From Gamarada debralockiae (taxonomy: Eukaryota > Ascomycota > Leotiomycetes > Helotiales > Hyphodiscaceae): a DNA stretch of 18,469 bases. Location: positions 1 to 18,469 of the forward strand of contig NXFV01000243.1 in the NCBI GenBank assembly GCA_002803225.1, given 5' to 3'. The position numbers and the translations under genes were made by a program. Below, piece after piece: positions 1-9,160 of the stretch. Below the pieces are notes generated by a model that was not told the DNA's origin, ran no database searches, and worked only from the letters and a program-made list of their open reading frames with translations. Position 1 is the stretch's first letter. Each line of letters opens with the position of its first letter.

Positions 1-1
1 T

Positions 2-529
2 GTCAAGGAGGAAGTTGCTGATGAAGAGAACGGTGTTGGTGATGCTCCCGAGGTTAAGCTCAAGGCTGCTGCCAAGAGAGGTAGGAAGGCGGCCGTCAAG
101 GAGGAAGTTGCCGATGAGGAGAACGGCGTCGGTGATGTCCCCGAGGCCAAGCCAAAGGTTTCTGCTAAGAAGGGCCGCAAGAAGGCTGTCAAGAAGGAAG
201 AGGCCGAAGTCCAGAACAGTGTCGATAAAGTCAAGGGCGAACCAGTCGAAGCATCCAGCTCACTCTCCGATAACACCCGCGCTGCTGTTAAGAATGAGGA
301 TGCGCAAGTCGCTGAAGGTCCCGCCGACAATGAAGCTGCCGAGGAGGTCGAAGCCGCCGAAGAAAATGCCGAGGTCGAGGAGGCTCAGCCGAAGAAGAAG
401 GGTGGCAGAGTTAAGAGTGGGTAAGTCACAAGCCCATCAGCCCTGTCTGCCTATTGAATTTTCAAATGCTCACAAACTTCTAGCCTTTCCACTCGCTCCA
501 GCCGCAACCGAGCTGCATCCAAGAACTAA
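2..529 (+). CDS. 3' end of Lys/Glu/Ala-rich repeat protein (probably nuclear), partial
   Basis: The gene enters from the left edge, so its start is missing; 154 residues are visible. The frame beginning at base 2 reads a charged sequence in 31-residue (93-bp) repeats starting at bases 2, 95 and 188. The first two repeats are close copies (VKEEVADEENGVGD core) and the third is degenerate. Each repeat is preceded by a basic patch of the RGRK/KGRKK type, resembling but not matching the GRP core of an AT-hook. The exon stops at 420; a GTAAGT donor at 421 and a TAG acceptor ending at 483 remove a 63-bp intron. The last exon (484-529) adds GLSTRSSRNRAASKN and a TAA stop. Without splicing the frame stops at 424. 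The composition suggests a disordered chromatin-associated or nucleolar protein, but no catalytic domain is visible and I do not recognise the family. Confidence 0.6.
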
Positions 530-1138
530 AGTCGCTACGAGATCTTTGCCACCCGGCATATCTTGTCTGCCCATCAACGATTTGTCGCAAACGTTCTGAT
601 GCCCTTGTATCAGCCTTTCTTACTCTGTACAACACATCTTTGCTTTTCGAAAGGTTACGGGAGCGCGGCGTCCAAAATCACCTACTTTAACAGCGCAATA
701 CTTGCTTCTTTGTTCGACTATGATGCCAGTCATGGATCTTACGTTTTTCATGAGTGATACACGATACACACTTTGCATTTGGTTTGTTTCCGATGTTTCT
801 TCACAGGATCATGCTGAGCTCTATGTTCGGTCTTAATGGTATCTTTGGCTTGCTATGGATTTGACGGTAGTATGGATAGGACAAATGGTCTCAGGGCTAT
901 GCTGTGGCAAAGAATAGCTCATGTATCTGGCTCTCAAAATTAATGAATACCAGGAAAATTACTCAAAGACTTGCTCGTTTACTGAACTGAATGTTATTGC
1001 ATCAATCACTGACGTGATTCAAGGACATATTTCGCCGGGTATTGCATTGAAAGCTCCTGATGTCTATAATGCCCAACTCCACAAAATGCAAAATATGCAA
1101 TCAGCCAAAGGGAGCATCAACGTCCAACTCTAGAGCCT
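530..1138. other. Convergent intergenic region
   Basis: This gap lies between the stop of the Lys/Glu-rich gene (+) and the stop of SQT1 (-), so it should hold both 3' UTRs. The open frames in it have no protein-like composition and no recognisable motif. I see no RNA gene or repeat. Confidence 0.6.
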
Positions 1139-2701
1139 CTAAGCGACCGGCGACTCGAACACCAAGCTCAAACCATCATCCCCTGCCGTCACAATCCTAT
1201 CTCCAGCACCTTGCACGAAGCCCAACACACCACCACCCTCTCCTTCACCTCTATGACCTTTCCACTCCTTCACAAACCCACTGTTTGCCATCCCCGTTCC
1301 TCCTCTCGTATCCCACCTCCTGACTACACCATCCATCCCACACGACGTCAATAACCATCCACCTCCACTCTTCACAAACTCCACCTTCACAACAGAAAAC
1401 TCTTCGTGAGCTTCCTTGATATGCCGCCTAACAGCCCATCGATGTGCTGAATCGAAGAGAGCGATACTGCCATCCACACTTCCCGCAGCCATAAGCGTCA
1501 ATGGCGGTGGCGCAAAAGCCAGCGTCTCGATACCATCACTCTGTGCTTGTAGATCAGCAAGAATCTGCCCAGCTTGTCCAGCTGAGGCAGAAGCACCCGC
1601 CGTATTCTTCCCACCAGCCTGCTTCCCTCCCTTCGCTTTTGACGCCGCGCCGGCACCTCCCTTCCCCGCAACTGAAGAATCAGCACCAAGTCGAGGCAGT
1701 CCAACGACTTTGATAGCACCTCCCGCACCACCAACAACCACAAACGCTCCACTCGGCGCAATAGCAACAGAATACAGACCTCCTTCCACTGCGAACCGCT
1801 GATCCAGACTCGTCAAGCCCACCACATACTGTGCGCCCTCACCCTGCGTCAAACCGCCCGCAGCAGCATCCCCATAAACATCCCAAACATATAAACTAGA
1901 GTCCTCACTCACGCTCGCCAAGAATTTCCCATCACTCGACCACGACCCCGCCGTACAGGACTCCGTATGCAAGAAATAACTCTGCACGATTTGAAGAGGT
2001 GCTTCCTTGTTTGTGCTGTCGATTGTGTAGACCCAGACTGAGCCGTCGTTCGCACCGAGTGCAATTGTATTCGGATGATCTGGGTGAGGACATGGGAGGA
2101 GCCAGTTGATTTCTTCCACTTCTTGCGCTTCTGCTATGAATTTCCATTTCGACGCGTCCTTATTCGAGACGTATGCACGTAGCTTCCCATCTAGACCCCC
2201 TGATAGTAAGAATTGACCGGCTGGTAATGTGAAAGCTAAGGCGTTTATGGAATCTGTGTGCCCCTCGAGTTTGAATATCGGCTCCAACCCTTTCCGCTCT
2301 GTTCGTTCGTTCGGCGCACTTTGGTAGGATGCTGGTAAGACGGGTGTATCTTCTGCCCTCGGCGTAGAATCGAATATATAGCCCATTCCTCCCGCATCTT
2401 CTCCCTCACTTCCCCCAGTAGCGACAATATTCGAATGAACAGGATGTTGTGCGATCGCAAAGATGCTGTCTTTGTGTTGATCGAAATGCGCTGAGGAATC
2501 ATTCTGCAACTGTATTTCTTGCATGATCTCGTCATCCCCTTCGCCTTGATAATCGCCCTCATCTGCGTCTGAGCCTGAATCCATTGCTGCGTCGCCATCA
2601 TCTATTATTTCCTCCTCGGCTTCGTTGGCATCAAGCATGGCTGCTTCATCGTCGGAGCCATTGTGCGGGTCTTCTTCGTCGAAGTTGTGGGAGGACGACA
2701 T
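1139..2701 (-). CDS. SQT1: Ribosome assembly WD40 protein Sqt1 (AAMP-like)
   Basis: This 520-residue intronless protein matches the Sqt1/AAMP family. Sqt1 is the dedicated chaperone that binds newly made ribosomal protein uL16 (Rpl10) and protects it until it joins the pre-60S subunit. Visible features: a very acidic N-terminus (about residues 8-67, runs of D and E); WD40 repeats from about 73 to 515, including LEGHTDSINALAF (145-157), SGGLDGKLRAY, GSWSSDGKFLASVSEDSSLYVWD (252-274), AAGSVDGSIALFD and SCGMDGVVRRWD; and a Gly/Ala/Lys-rich low-complexity insertion at 338-380. Yeast Sqt1 and human AAMP are about 430 residues, so the extra length is the acidic tail and the insertion. I chose the ATG at 2701 (MSSSHNFDEE). 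The frame is open up to 2899, but the 66 extra residues look like translated leader. The downstream neighbour on the same strand is the ligase gene, with no sign of joint regulation. Confidence 0.9.
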   Translation of the reverse strand: MSSSHNFDEEDPHNGSDDEAAMLDANEAEEEIIDDGDAAMDSGSDADEGDYQGEGDDEIMQEIQLQNDSSAHFDQHKDSIFAIAQHPVHSNIVATGGSEGEDAGGMGYIFDSTPRAEDTPVLPASYQSAPNERTERKGLEPIFKLEGHTDSINALAFTLPAGQFLLSGGLDGKLRAYVSNKDASKWKFIAEAQEVEEINWLLPCPHPDHPNTIALGANDGSVWVYTIDSTNKEAPLQIVQSYFLHTESCTAGSWSSDGKFLASVSEDSSLYVWDVYGDAAAGGLTQGEGAQYVVGLTSLDQRFAVEGGLYSVAIAPSGAFVVVGGAGGAIKVVGLPRLGADSSVAGKGGAGAASKAKGGKQAGGKNTAGASASAGQAGQILADLQAQSDGIETLAFAPPPLTLMAAGSVDGSIALFDSAHRWAVRRHIKEAHEEFSVVKVEFVKSGGGWLLTSCGMDGVVRRWDTRGGTGMANSGFVKEWKGHRGEGEGGGVLGFVQGAGDRIVTAGDDGLSLVFESPVA

Positions 2702-3138
2702 CCTTGCGGTTTTCGACGTTGGTAAAGGAGGTTGGATTGAAGAGGGGAATATGAAATTGAGGAGGACCTTAGGGAGGGAATGGGAGAATCGCAGCTCAAG
2801 AGGAAGTGGGTCGGGAGTTCTTCGAGTTTCGAGGAGCAATGGTGCTTGATAATCCAGGTGGGCAGCTTTTTTTTCGTTGATGACAAAAGGGCGGGGCAAA
2901 TCTCCCCCGCTATTTTCAGCCTTGTATTCGCCCCCTTTTTCGGCTGAATGAGTGGGAGGAAAGCAAGGTGGGCAGAATTACTGTTTTGAGGAACTGTACT
3001 TTCACTTTGTGCTTTTTCCGATAAAATTTCTCAAAGGCCTTCAAGTAAGAATGCACGAAATTTGGAAGACTAATTGCCATAGATCATCTACAAGTATCTA
3101 CAAAGCTATCGCACATCTACAAACATAAATGCAATAAT
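2702..3138. other. SQT1 upstream region and ligase 3' end
   Basis: This 437-bp gap holds the SQT1 promoter and leader plus the 3' UTR of the ligase gene; both genes are on the minus strand. A short palindrome (GCGGGG, 8-base loop, CCCCGC) sits at 2891-2910. The rest is AT-richer with T runs and shows no coding potential. Confidence 0.6.
2891..2910. promoter_or_regulatory. Inverted pair of GCGGGG boxes upstream of SQT1
   Basis: GCGGGG at 2891-2896 and CCCCGC at 2905-2910 are separated by eight bases. Each half fits SYGGRG, the consensus of the fungal carbon-repressor CreA/Mig1. They lie about 190-210 bp upstream of the chosen SQT1 start. The motif is short and frequent, so a regulatory role is only suggested. 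Confidence 0.25.
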
Positions 3139-5334
3139 CTAAAGCTTAGCGCCCTTAGATCTGCGAGCCTCCTTCTCCTTATCCCTCAAAAGTCTACGCA
3201 AGATCTTCCCGCTGGGGCTCTTGGGCACTACGTCTAAGAATTCAACACCGCCCTTCAACCACTTGTGCCTTGCCTTATGCTGCTCAACATGCTTGGCAAT
3301 CTCACGTGCCACCATATGGTCGTTGTCTTCTAGACCAACGGATGAGGATTTCACGACGAAAGCTTTGGGAACCTCGCCTGCGGCATCGTCGGGAACTGGA
3401 ATTACGGCGCAGTCTGCTACTGCGGGGTGAGTGAGGAGGTGGGCTTCAAGCTCAGCGGGAGCAACTTGGAGACCCTTTCACACAATTAGCTGGTATGTTG
3501 AGAATCTTGGGGGTTGGGAAGGTGTACCTTGACTTTGATCAACTCCTTTATACGATCTACAATAACGACGTGCTCGGTGCCCTTAGGAGATTTTCGAATC
3601 ACAGCCTCGTCACCAGTGCGCATCCATCTACCCTTTCCATCCGTATCATCCAAAAACGTCTCGCTGTTGGCCTTATCATTGTTGAGATATCCAAGTACAA
3701 CAGATGGTGATTGCACGACCAACTCGCCCGGCTGATCATAGCCGGTGATTTCGACGCCGTCGATCGACATAATCTTTGCGGTGTAACCAGGGAGGAGAGA
3801 ACCGCTGGATCCGAAGTAGATGTCGTCTTCGGGAGTGGAGCATACGACTGTGGATGTCTCGGTCAAGCCTGAGGTAGTTAACAAGCCGTACAATGGCTTA
3901 AGTGAAATAAGGGTGCTCACCATAACCTTGTCGGATCTTCCATGAGGGATAAATCTTCCGCAACTCTTCCGCGGTCTCTGCACCAAGAGGTGCAGCTCCA
4001 GAGAAGATGGAGCGCACACTGCTCATGTCATATTTTGAGATTGTCTTTTGGTTCTTGCACATTTGAATAATAATCGGAGGGACCTGTCTCTCGTCAGCTT
4101 CTGTTCAACGCTGAATCGCCGAATGACTTACCAAATACAGAGCACGGATCTTATACGTTTGAATGGCATTGAGGTAGGAGTGGAGCTCAAATTTTGGTAA
4201 AATGATGACCCCATCACCTCGGTATGTGCTAGCCTGGGCAATGACAACTAATCCATAGATGTGACTTAGGGGTAGAAGGCCCAAAACGACTTCTGTTCTC
4301 TCATTTGCTGGCCTTGCGTCTCTGGTTGGCTTCTCGAACGTTCCGATTTGCAAGACGTTAGAGATGACATTGTGATGGCTGATCATGACCCCTTTCTGTA
4401 AATACATGCAATTAGCTCTTCGGCCTTAAGGTGGAGGTATAGGAATTGCTAATTGGCTTACCGGTAAGCCAGAAGTTCCACTGGAATAGCACAAATACGC
4501 TGTTTGTCTTGCGCCCTGCCCCTTCTCCCATTTCAAAGCCTCAAGCTGTGGAAGCTTTCCACCAGCTTCAATCAACTGACTGACAGTCTTGAATGGAAGC
4601 TTCTTGTTGCCTGAGAACTCCTTTGGCATTTCCAAAATGTAGACTCGGTTATTTGGGATTCCGGACGATTTCGCTGCCTTCAGGGCAGTTTCTAGAAGCG
4701 GAACACACTGGCAGAATTAGTAAATGTGTCATGCAGAACATCGAATTGACTTACAGTAAACAGAGACTTTGCGCCAGAACTCTTGAGCTGAAACTCGAGC
4801 TCAGCAGCTGAATATGCTGCATTGGCTGGTGAAGCAATACCAGAAAGTCGATGGGTTGCATAAGCCAGGGTCATGGAATCGACCTAGAGAGTATATCAGC
4901 CGCGCAATTCCTCGATTGATCTATGCCTTCTCGTATCATTTTCGCATACCGTATTGAGCGCAAATATGCCAACGACCTTATCCCATTCCGTCCCCTTATT
5001 TGGTTGCCATCCGAATTCCTTCGCAAGAGCTCGTGCCAAATGCTCAACCCGATCAACCATCTCCACCGCTGAATATGTCCTCCCTGAAATACCGCACGTG
5101 AAAGGATTTCTCGACTTCTTCAATGGACATCTTCCGTAGTTATCATCCAGCATGAATTGGCTGATTGGCACGGAATCGGGAGGATCTGTGACGTTGACAG
5201 TTAGCGATTGATTTCTTCGTTCAATTGTTCACCCATCGCTGATTATTTTCCTGGTAGAATTCGATATCAACAGGGATACATAAGGATTACTCACTGGGGA
5301 GCTTGGGCACCCAAGATGGCGGAGTGAACACCAT
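3139..5334 (-). CDS. Peroxisomal 4-coumarate-CoA ligase-like acyl-CoA synthetase
   Basis: This is an ANL-superfamily enzyme that activates a carboxylic acid with ATP and joins it to CoA. Reading splice sites gives eight exons: 5334-5295, 5185-4950, 4883-4755, 4707-4462, 4395-4132, 4083-3921, 3868-3528 and 3474-3139. They join to 1755 nt, 584 residues, in one frame. All seven introns are GT-AG (47-109 bp). Motifs: P-loop YSSGTSGLPKG at 209-219 (split by intron 4), GYGLTE at 358-363 (split by intron 6), WMRTGD at 441-446, VDRIKELIKVKG at 463-474, and SPSGKILRR with the expected catalytic Lys563. The layout fits fungal 4CL-like/firefly-luciferase-type ligases (about 550-590 residues). The protein ends GAKL; AKL fits the PTS1 peroxisomal import signal. 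The substrate (coumarate-type, medium-chain or secondary-metabolite acid) cannot be told from sequence. The start is the ATG at 5334, giving MVFTPPSWVPKLP, which reads well into exon 2. Confidence 0.93.
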
Positions 5335-5838
5335 GGTAGTGGAAAGCAATCAACTGTGCGTAAACTCTGTTGACGATCTATCGAATTGGATCGATTGCGC
5401 TGACGACGGCAGGCCTATATAGCTTTCGCCTGTAGTTGTCGTCCGAAGCTGTAGATTCGTAGTATTTAGGAGAAGAAGTCAGATTTAAGTACAAAAAAGA
5501 AGAACAAATCCAATTGAAGAGAAGAGAGAAAAGGACGATCCAATGTTACATCTGAGGAGTAGCTTAACCATGCTCGGAAAAATGAGACAGCTGGTTTTCT
5601 TCCGCGGGGCATCACTCTGGCCCGAGTTTGTGAGAAACCGAGGCTCGGACTAACCGTTTGTGGGGCATTCCATATCCAAAAGGAGTGTATCTCACGTGAT
5701 AAACGCCATTGAAAGAACTGACTCGTGTCTTCCACAGGCCAGATCCTCAGCGAGGGTTTTTGGCAGGTTGGGTTTTTGTGAAGATATAAAGTTTACCTGG
5801 CAGCCTATGATGTAAACTTTCCGGATGAAGGGGATTCA

Positions 5839-5912
5839 TTCGAGAGTTTGTCGCGAGAGTTTGACGGGAGCCGCCGAAGAGGCGGAGAAACCTCCTGGCG
5901 GGAACTCTCGAA
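5839..5912. repeat. Nested inverted repeat / hairpin-forming segment
   Basis: The outer arms TTCGAGAGTT (5839-5848) and AACTCTCGAA (5903-5912) are perfect reverse complements. Inside them CCGCC (5871-5875) pairs with GGCGG (5881-5885) around a GAAGA loop. CGAGAGTTTG is also repeated directly at 5841 and 5854. The function is unknown: it could be a structured leader or a protein-binding palindrome. Confidence 0.45.
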
Positions 5913-7097
5913 GAGAGATTCAGGGAGTTAAAGCAAGATCTTTTTCAATACCTTTCTATCAAGAACGCCCTCACGGAACTTGTTTTCCGAAATTAAAAAG
6001 GCGACCCGTCATCCAGGCCCTGCTAAAATCTGAAATAGTGCATGTGCAATAGAGAAAGCCGTTGCTGGTCTCCAGCAGCTTGAAAACGTAGCTCCTTGCT
6101 GTACACGATTTCATTTGTGCTAACTTTAATAGCTTATCTCTTCCAGAAAGTTTGCTTGGAAGAGTTCAAGCCAGAACAAGGATCACAGCCCAATTAGTTC
6201 TAGCGTGTCTCCAACATCACTTAATTTGGCGAAAATGTCAAACTTCACTACAGTATAGTTGAAGGTTCAAATTATTCTAAGACATAGAGCGTGATATCCT
6301 TGTTGAGATGCGTCTACCTGGAAACGGTCATTCTTGAAAGCGACTGAAAATATCTCAACGACCAACCCGATCTCCATGTGTTTCGAGAGAACACCGATCA
6401 TCAATGGATACCTTTACGTATACCTCGTCAGTAGAAGTCGTCCTTTTTAAAGGATCGTGGCTGGCTGAAGATGGCCTCCTTGCCTACTTAACCTATCACT
6501 ATTGGCAAAGATAATCTGAGGTGATGCAAAAACAGCTAGCCTTCGATGACTACGTTGTGTACCAGTTGGAGCTGAAGTTTTTTGGGTTGAAGTTCCTATG
6601 CTAAGAGGCCCTCCACAATTCTCAGCCAGCCCGCCTCGGATTAATCATTCGGCTCCCACCATTTTCACCCCATAGCGAATGCTATCGGGTCAATACGCAA
6701 TCACCAGCAATACGCAAAATTTGTTATATCTTAATCATAAAATCTAAACATAGTTTCTAAGTAAGGCCAGCGATAGCCTTTGTATACTGCTATTATACTT
6801 AGCTTAAAAATTTTGAATAAGTTAGTATTTCGTAGAGTTATAACTGAGTAAGAAAAAATTTGTATTCGTTGCGCATTGCCCACCCTCACCCAATAGGCGT
6901 TGGTCCAACCCCTCATTCTTCAGCCCCGCCCCCGCATTTCTCAAGTCAGCCGCGCCGTCTCTGGTAGGTCAATTGGTCGCCATCATGTATCAGTACAATA
7001 TACATATATCTCAGACACAGCTCACCGAAAGCTGTGCAACGTGATGGCTCCATATTAAACGAATAATTGATTTGAAGTCCCGAATCGGCCAACAGCG

Positions 7098-7184
7098 TTC
7101 CAGCGAAAATTGGCCTGGATAGAAGGTGGAGTGAAACACGGCTCTATGTTTGCTGCAGCTCGTCGTTCTTGTGAACATTTGCAC
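7098..7184. repeat. Direct duplication, copy 1
   Basis: This 87-bp segment recurs at 7296-7380 with roughly 85% identity by eye, an offset of about 198 bp. Shared cores include GGCCTGGATAGA, GGTGGAGTGAAACAC and TTTGCTGCAGCT. Neither copy has clear coding sense. It looks like a local tandem duplication upstream of the trefoil-like gene. Confidence 0.75.
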
Positions 7185-7295
7185 GCTTCTGCATTTTTGC
7201 GTACATAAGTCTTCGTAATTCTTCAAACCAATTCGTAGCTGTTGGGTTTTTGTCAAAATTGTCCAGCTCCTCATTCATTTTGCCTGACGAGGGTC

Positions 7296-7380
7296 TTCCA
7301 GCGAAGTTTGGCCTGGATAGACGGTGGAGTGAAACACAGCTGCATCTTTGCTGCAGCTGGTCTTTCTTGTCAATCTGCAC
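7296..7380. repeat. Direct duplication, copy 2
   Basis: Second copy of the segment at 7098-7184. It differs by about a dozen substitutions and a 2-base gap, so the duplication is not recent. It lies 260-350 bp upstream of the trefoil-like ATG and could carry duplicated promoter elements. Confidence 0.75.
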
Positions 7381-7433
7381 TTGCAGTTACGTTTTTGTTA
7401 GATACCTTTGCCTGCCAGCTCATTAAGGTGATT

Positions 7434-7448
7434 CCCTATATATTAGGG
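7434..7448 (+). promoter_or_regulatory. TATA-like box upstream of trefoil-like gene
   Basis: CCCTATATATTAGGG is a near-palindromic TATA-containing element about 200 bp before the ATG at 7643. It is followed by a pyrimidine-rich stretch (7490-7640) typical of fungal leaders. The position is plausible for a promoter but there is no direct proof. Confidence 0.35.
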
Positions 7449-7642
7449 CAGCCAACTCTTAATTTCCTCACAAGTCACATCGAGTTCAATATCTTTCCCT
7501 CCAACATATCAATTGTACTACCTAAAGACCTTCAAGAGCTTTCTTGTGCACTTCAACTTCAACTTCCAAATACATCATCCGCTGCAGATTCTGCTTCCCC
7601 CCATCTCTCAAGACCACCTCCTCTCAACCGACCGTCACAATA

Positions 7643-8192
7643 ATGGCTTCAGTTTCAAGCATGCTCCTGGTGAGCATCGGCTCCCAACAATTCCCCGGCT
7701 CATTCCTTCGAATGGACGGCACCGGAGTAACCAAATCAGTGGGCGCCGGAGCTGGGACAGTCAACTGCCAAAGCGGCGTCGGTCCCTTCGAGAGCCTCAT
7801 AATCGAAAATCACCCCAATGACAACACCTTCTCTATCCTCGCTTCTAATTTCCCTAAAGTGTATCTACGCATGGACGCCAGTGAAGTTAAGATTGGAAAC
7901 AGTTATCCTGACGGTGCTGGGATCGTTAATTGCCAGTAAGGAAAGCTTCTATATGTGGATGAGGAGTACGTTGCTGATGCAGAGATTTCGAAGGTTTACT
8001 GCTGGCCCCTACGAGTAATTTCGCTTCGAGGCACAGCCTGATGGGACCAAGGCTATCGCGTCAGTTCAATGGCCTGGCATATACCTACGTATGGATAACC
8101 CTGGATCACAGGGAGGAGGCTCAGGGGCTGGGACAGTGAATTGTCAGACTGGTGTCGGTCCCTATGAGAAGTTCATCATCAAGGTCATCTAG
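7643..8192 (+). pseudogene. Three-repeat beta-trefoil-like (fascin/lectin-type) gene with in-frame stop
   Basis: Exon 1 (7643-7935) and exon 2 (7994-8192), joined across a 58-bp GT-AG intron (GTAAGG donor, CTGAT branch site, GAAG acceptor), give 492 nt: 163 residues plus a final TAG. The protein has three matching repeats: [FY]LRMD at residues 21, 74 and 128; VNCQ at 40, 95 and 146; and GP[FY]E exactly seven residues after each VNCQ start. Three ~50-residue repeats are the signature of a beta-trefoil fold, as in fascin-type or ricin-type carbohydrate- or protein-binding modules. I see no signal peptide, so it is probably cytosolic. Codon 106 (8016-8018) is TAA, directly after GPYE, where the other repeats have S or K; beyond it the frame runs intact to the third repeat. 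A C-to-T change of CAA would explain it. The gene is either a recent pseudogene, makes a 105-residue truncated protein, or is read through. The exact family and ligand are unknown. Confidence 0.65.
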
Positions 8193-8756
8193 CAGAGTAG
8201 CAGTCGTTTTCGATATTTCGCGGGGCGTTTTTGTACCTTCATTATGCTTGGGCTCTGGTTCTGCTATCTCTTGGGAATGATAATAATACAGCGTCCCTGT
8301 CTAATTTGGACTTTCAAACTCAAAACTCTGAAATCATTCTCTTCCAAATTGGAAATACATATTGCCCTCCGATCGAAGTAGATGATCTGCCACCCTAACA
8401 TTCAATCGGAGAAGTCTCTGGACATCGCTATTGCTACAACTTACTTCAATCCTTTAAATTAAATAAGCAGTTGAGCGAGCTTGAATCACTCAGATAAGAC
8501 GAGTTCGTAAAAAGTTATAGATTTTTGATCGATCCGCCCGATTTAGTGATTGGGACCAATGCGGGTAGCCATCTGCTATCAACACTATCCTCGAGTCCAA
8601 AGTAGCAAGCGCTCCTTGCCAAGAAGGCTGCATCAATTGTTCGCTGACGGTGCTGTCGCTGTCGATGTCAATATTCTATATCGCGATATTTCTTTGCTAT
8701 CCGTGTTGATTTATTTTCCCAATGGCGCTGTCGCTGTCGCTGGAAGAGTAGAACAT
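8193..8756. other. Intergenic region left of the inverted-repeat element
   Basis: This is the 3' flank of the trefoil-like gene followed by unassigned sequence. GCTGTCGCTGTCG occurs twice (8652-8664 and 8727-8739). An open frame running through it into the inverted-repeat element looks fortuitous. No gene was recognised. Confidence 0.5.
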
Positions 8757-9160
8757 TCACCAGGGTGTCAGAATTCGTTTACATCCGGAGCTAAGAACAC
8801 CAAAAATCACACTCTTTAAAAATCAATCATAAATCAACGCCTTAATATAAACATTTGAAATTAATAAATGTAACATAAACAGATGTCGTAATTAGTATTT
8901 GAAAGCTGTACTTAATAGATTAATATATTTACTACTTTACTTAAATATTCTAAAGTCAAAACTAGATTTTCTTAATTTAGTACGTAATTCGTAACATATC
9001 ATAATGCCCTACTACTATGTTACTTATAATGTAAACATATATATTATATTTCAATTTGGTGCAATTTTATGAAAACGTCGGTTTATAATTAATTTTTTAA
9101 GAGTGTGATTTTTGGTGTTCTTAGCACCGGATGTAAACGAATTCTGACACCCCCTGGTGA
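8757..9160. mobile_element. MITE-like element with long terminal inverted repeats
   Basis: The left arm (about 8757-8839) and right arm (about 9076-9160) are reverse complements over ~84 bp, differing by a few substitutions and a 2-base G-run difference. The shared sequence runs TCACCAGGG, then TGTCAGAATTCGTTTACATC, then a stretch ending near AATCACACTCTT. The ~235-bp core is strongly AT-rich and lacks any transposase frame, so the element would be non-autonomous. Outer ends resemble CAGGG-type DNA-transposon termini (hAT-like), but I find no clean target-site duplication directly at the ends, so the superfamily is open. It sits between the trefoil-like pseudogene and the long upstream region of the AlkB-type gene. 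Confidence 0.75.

Larger units (their letters stand above)
5335..7642. other. 2.3-kb gene-poor region between divergent genes
   Basis: This stretch holds the promoter of the ligase gene (leftward) and of the trefoil-like gene (rightward). No open frame has recognisable motifs. Notable items are a nested hairpin at 5839-5912, an AT-rich island at about 6720-6870, a direct duplication (7098-7184 and 7296-7380) and a TATA-like box near 7435. A CACGTGAT box lies near 5693. I see no tRNA or rRNA. Confidence 0.6.

Noticed and set aside
15..599. Arg/Ser-rich plus-strand open frame of 194 codons
   Set aside because: It is the shifted frame of the Lys/Glu-rich gene; the real frame starts at base 2 and splices at 421.
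1416..1802. Ala/Pro-rich plus-strand frame opposite SQT1
   Set aside because: Antisense shadow of the Gly/Ala-rich WD40 coding sequence.
7242..7643. 133-codon plus-strand frame upstream of the trefoil-like gene
   Set aside because: It runs through the duplicated segment and leader, and has no motif or splice link to the trefoil frame.
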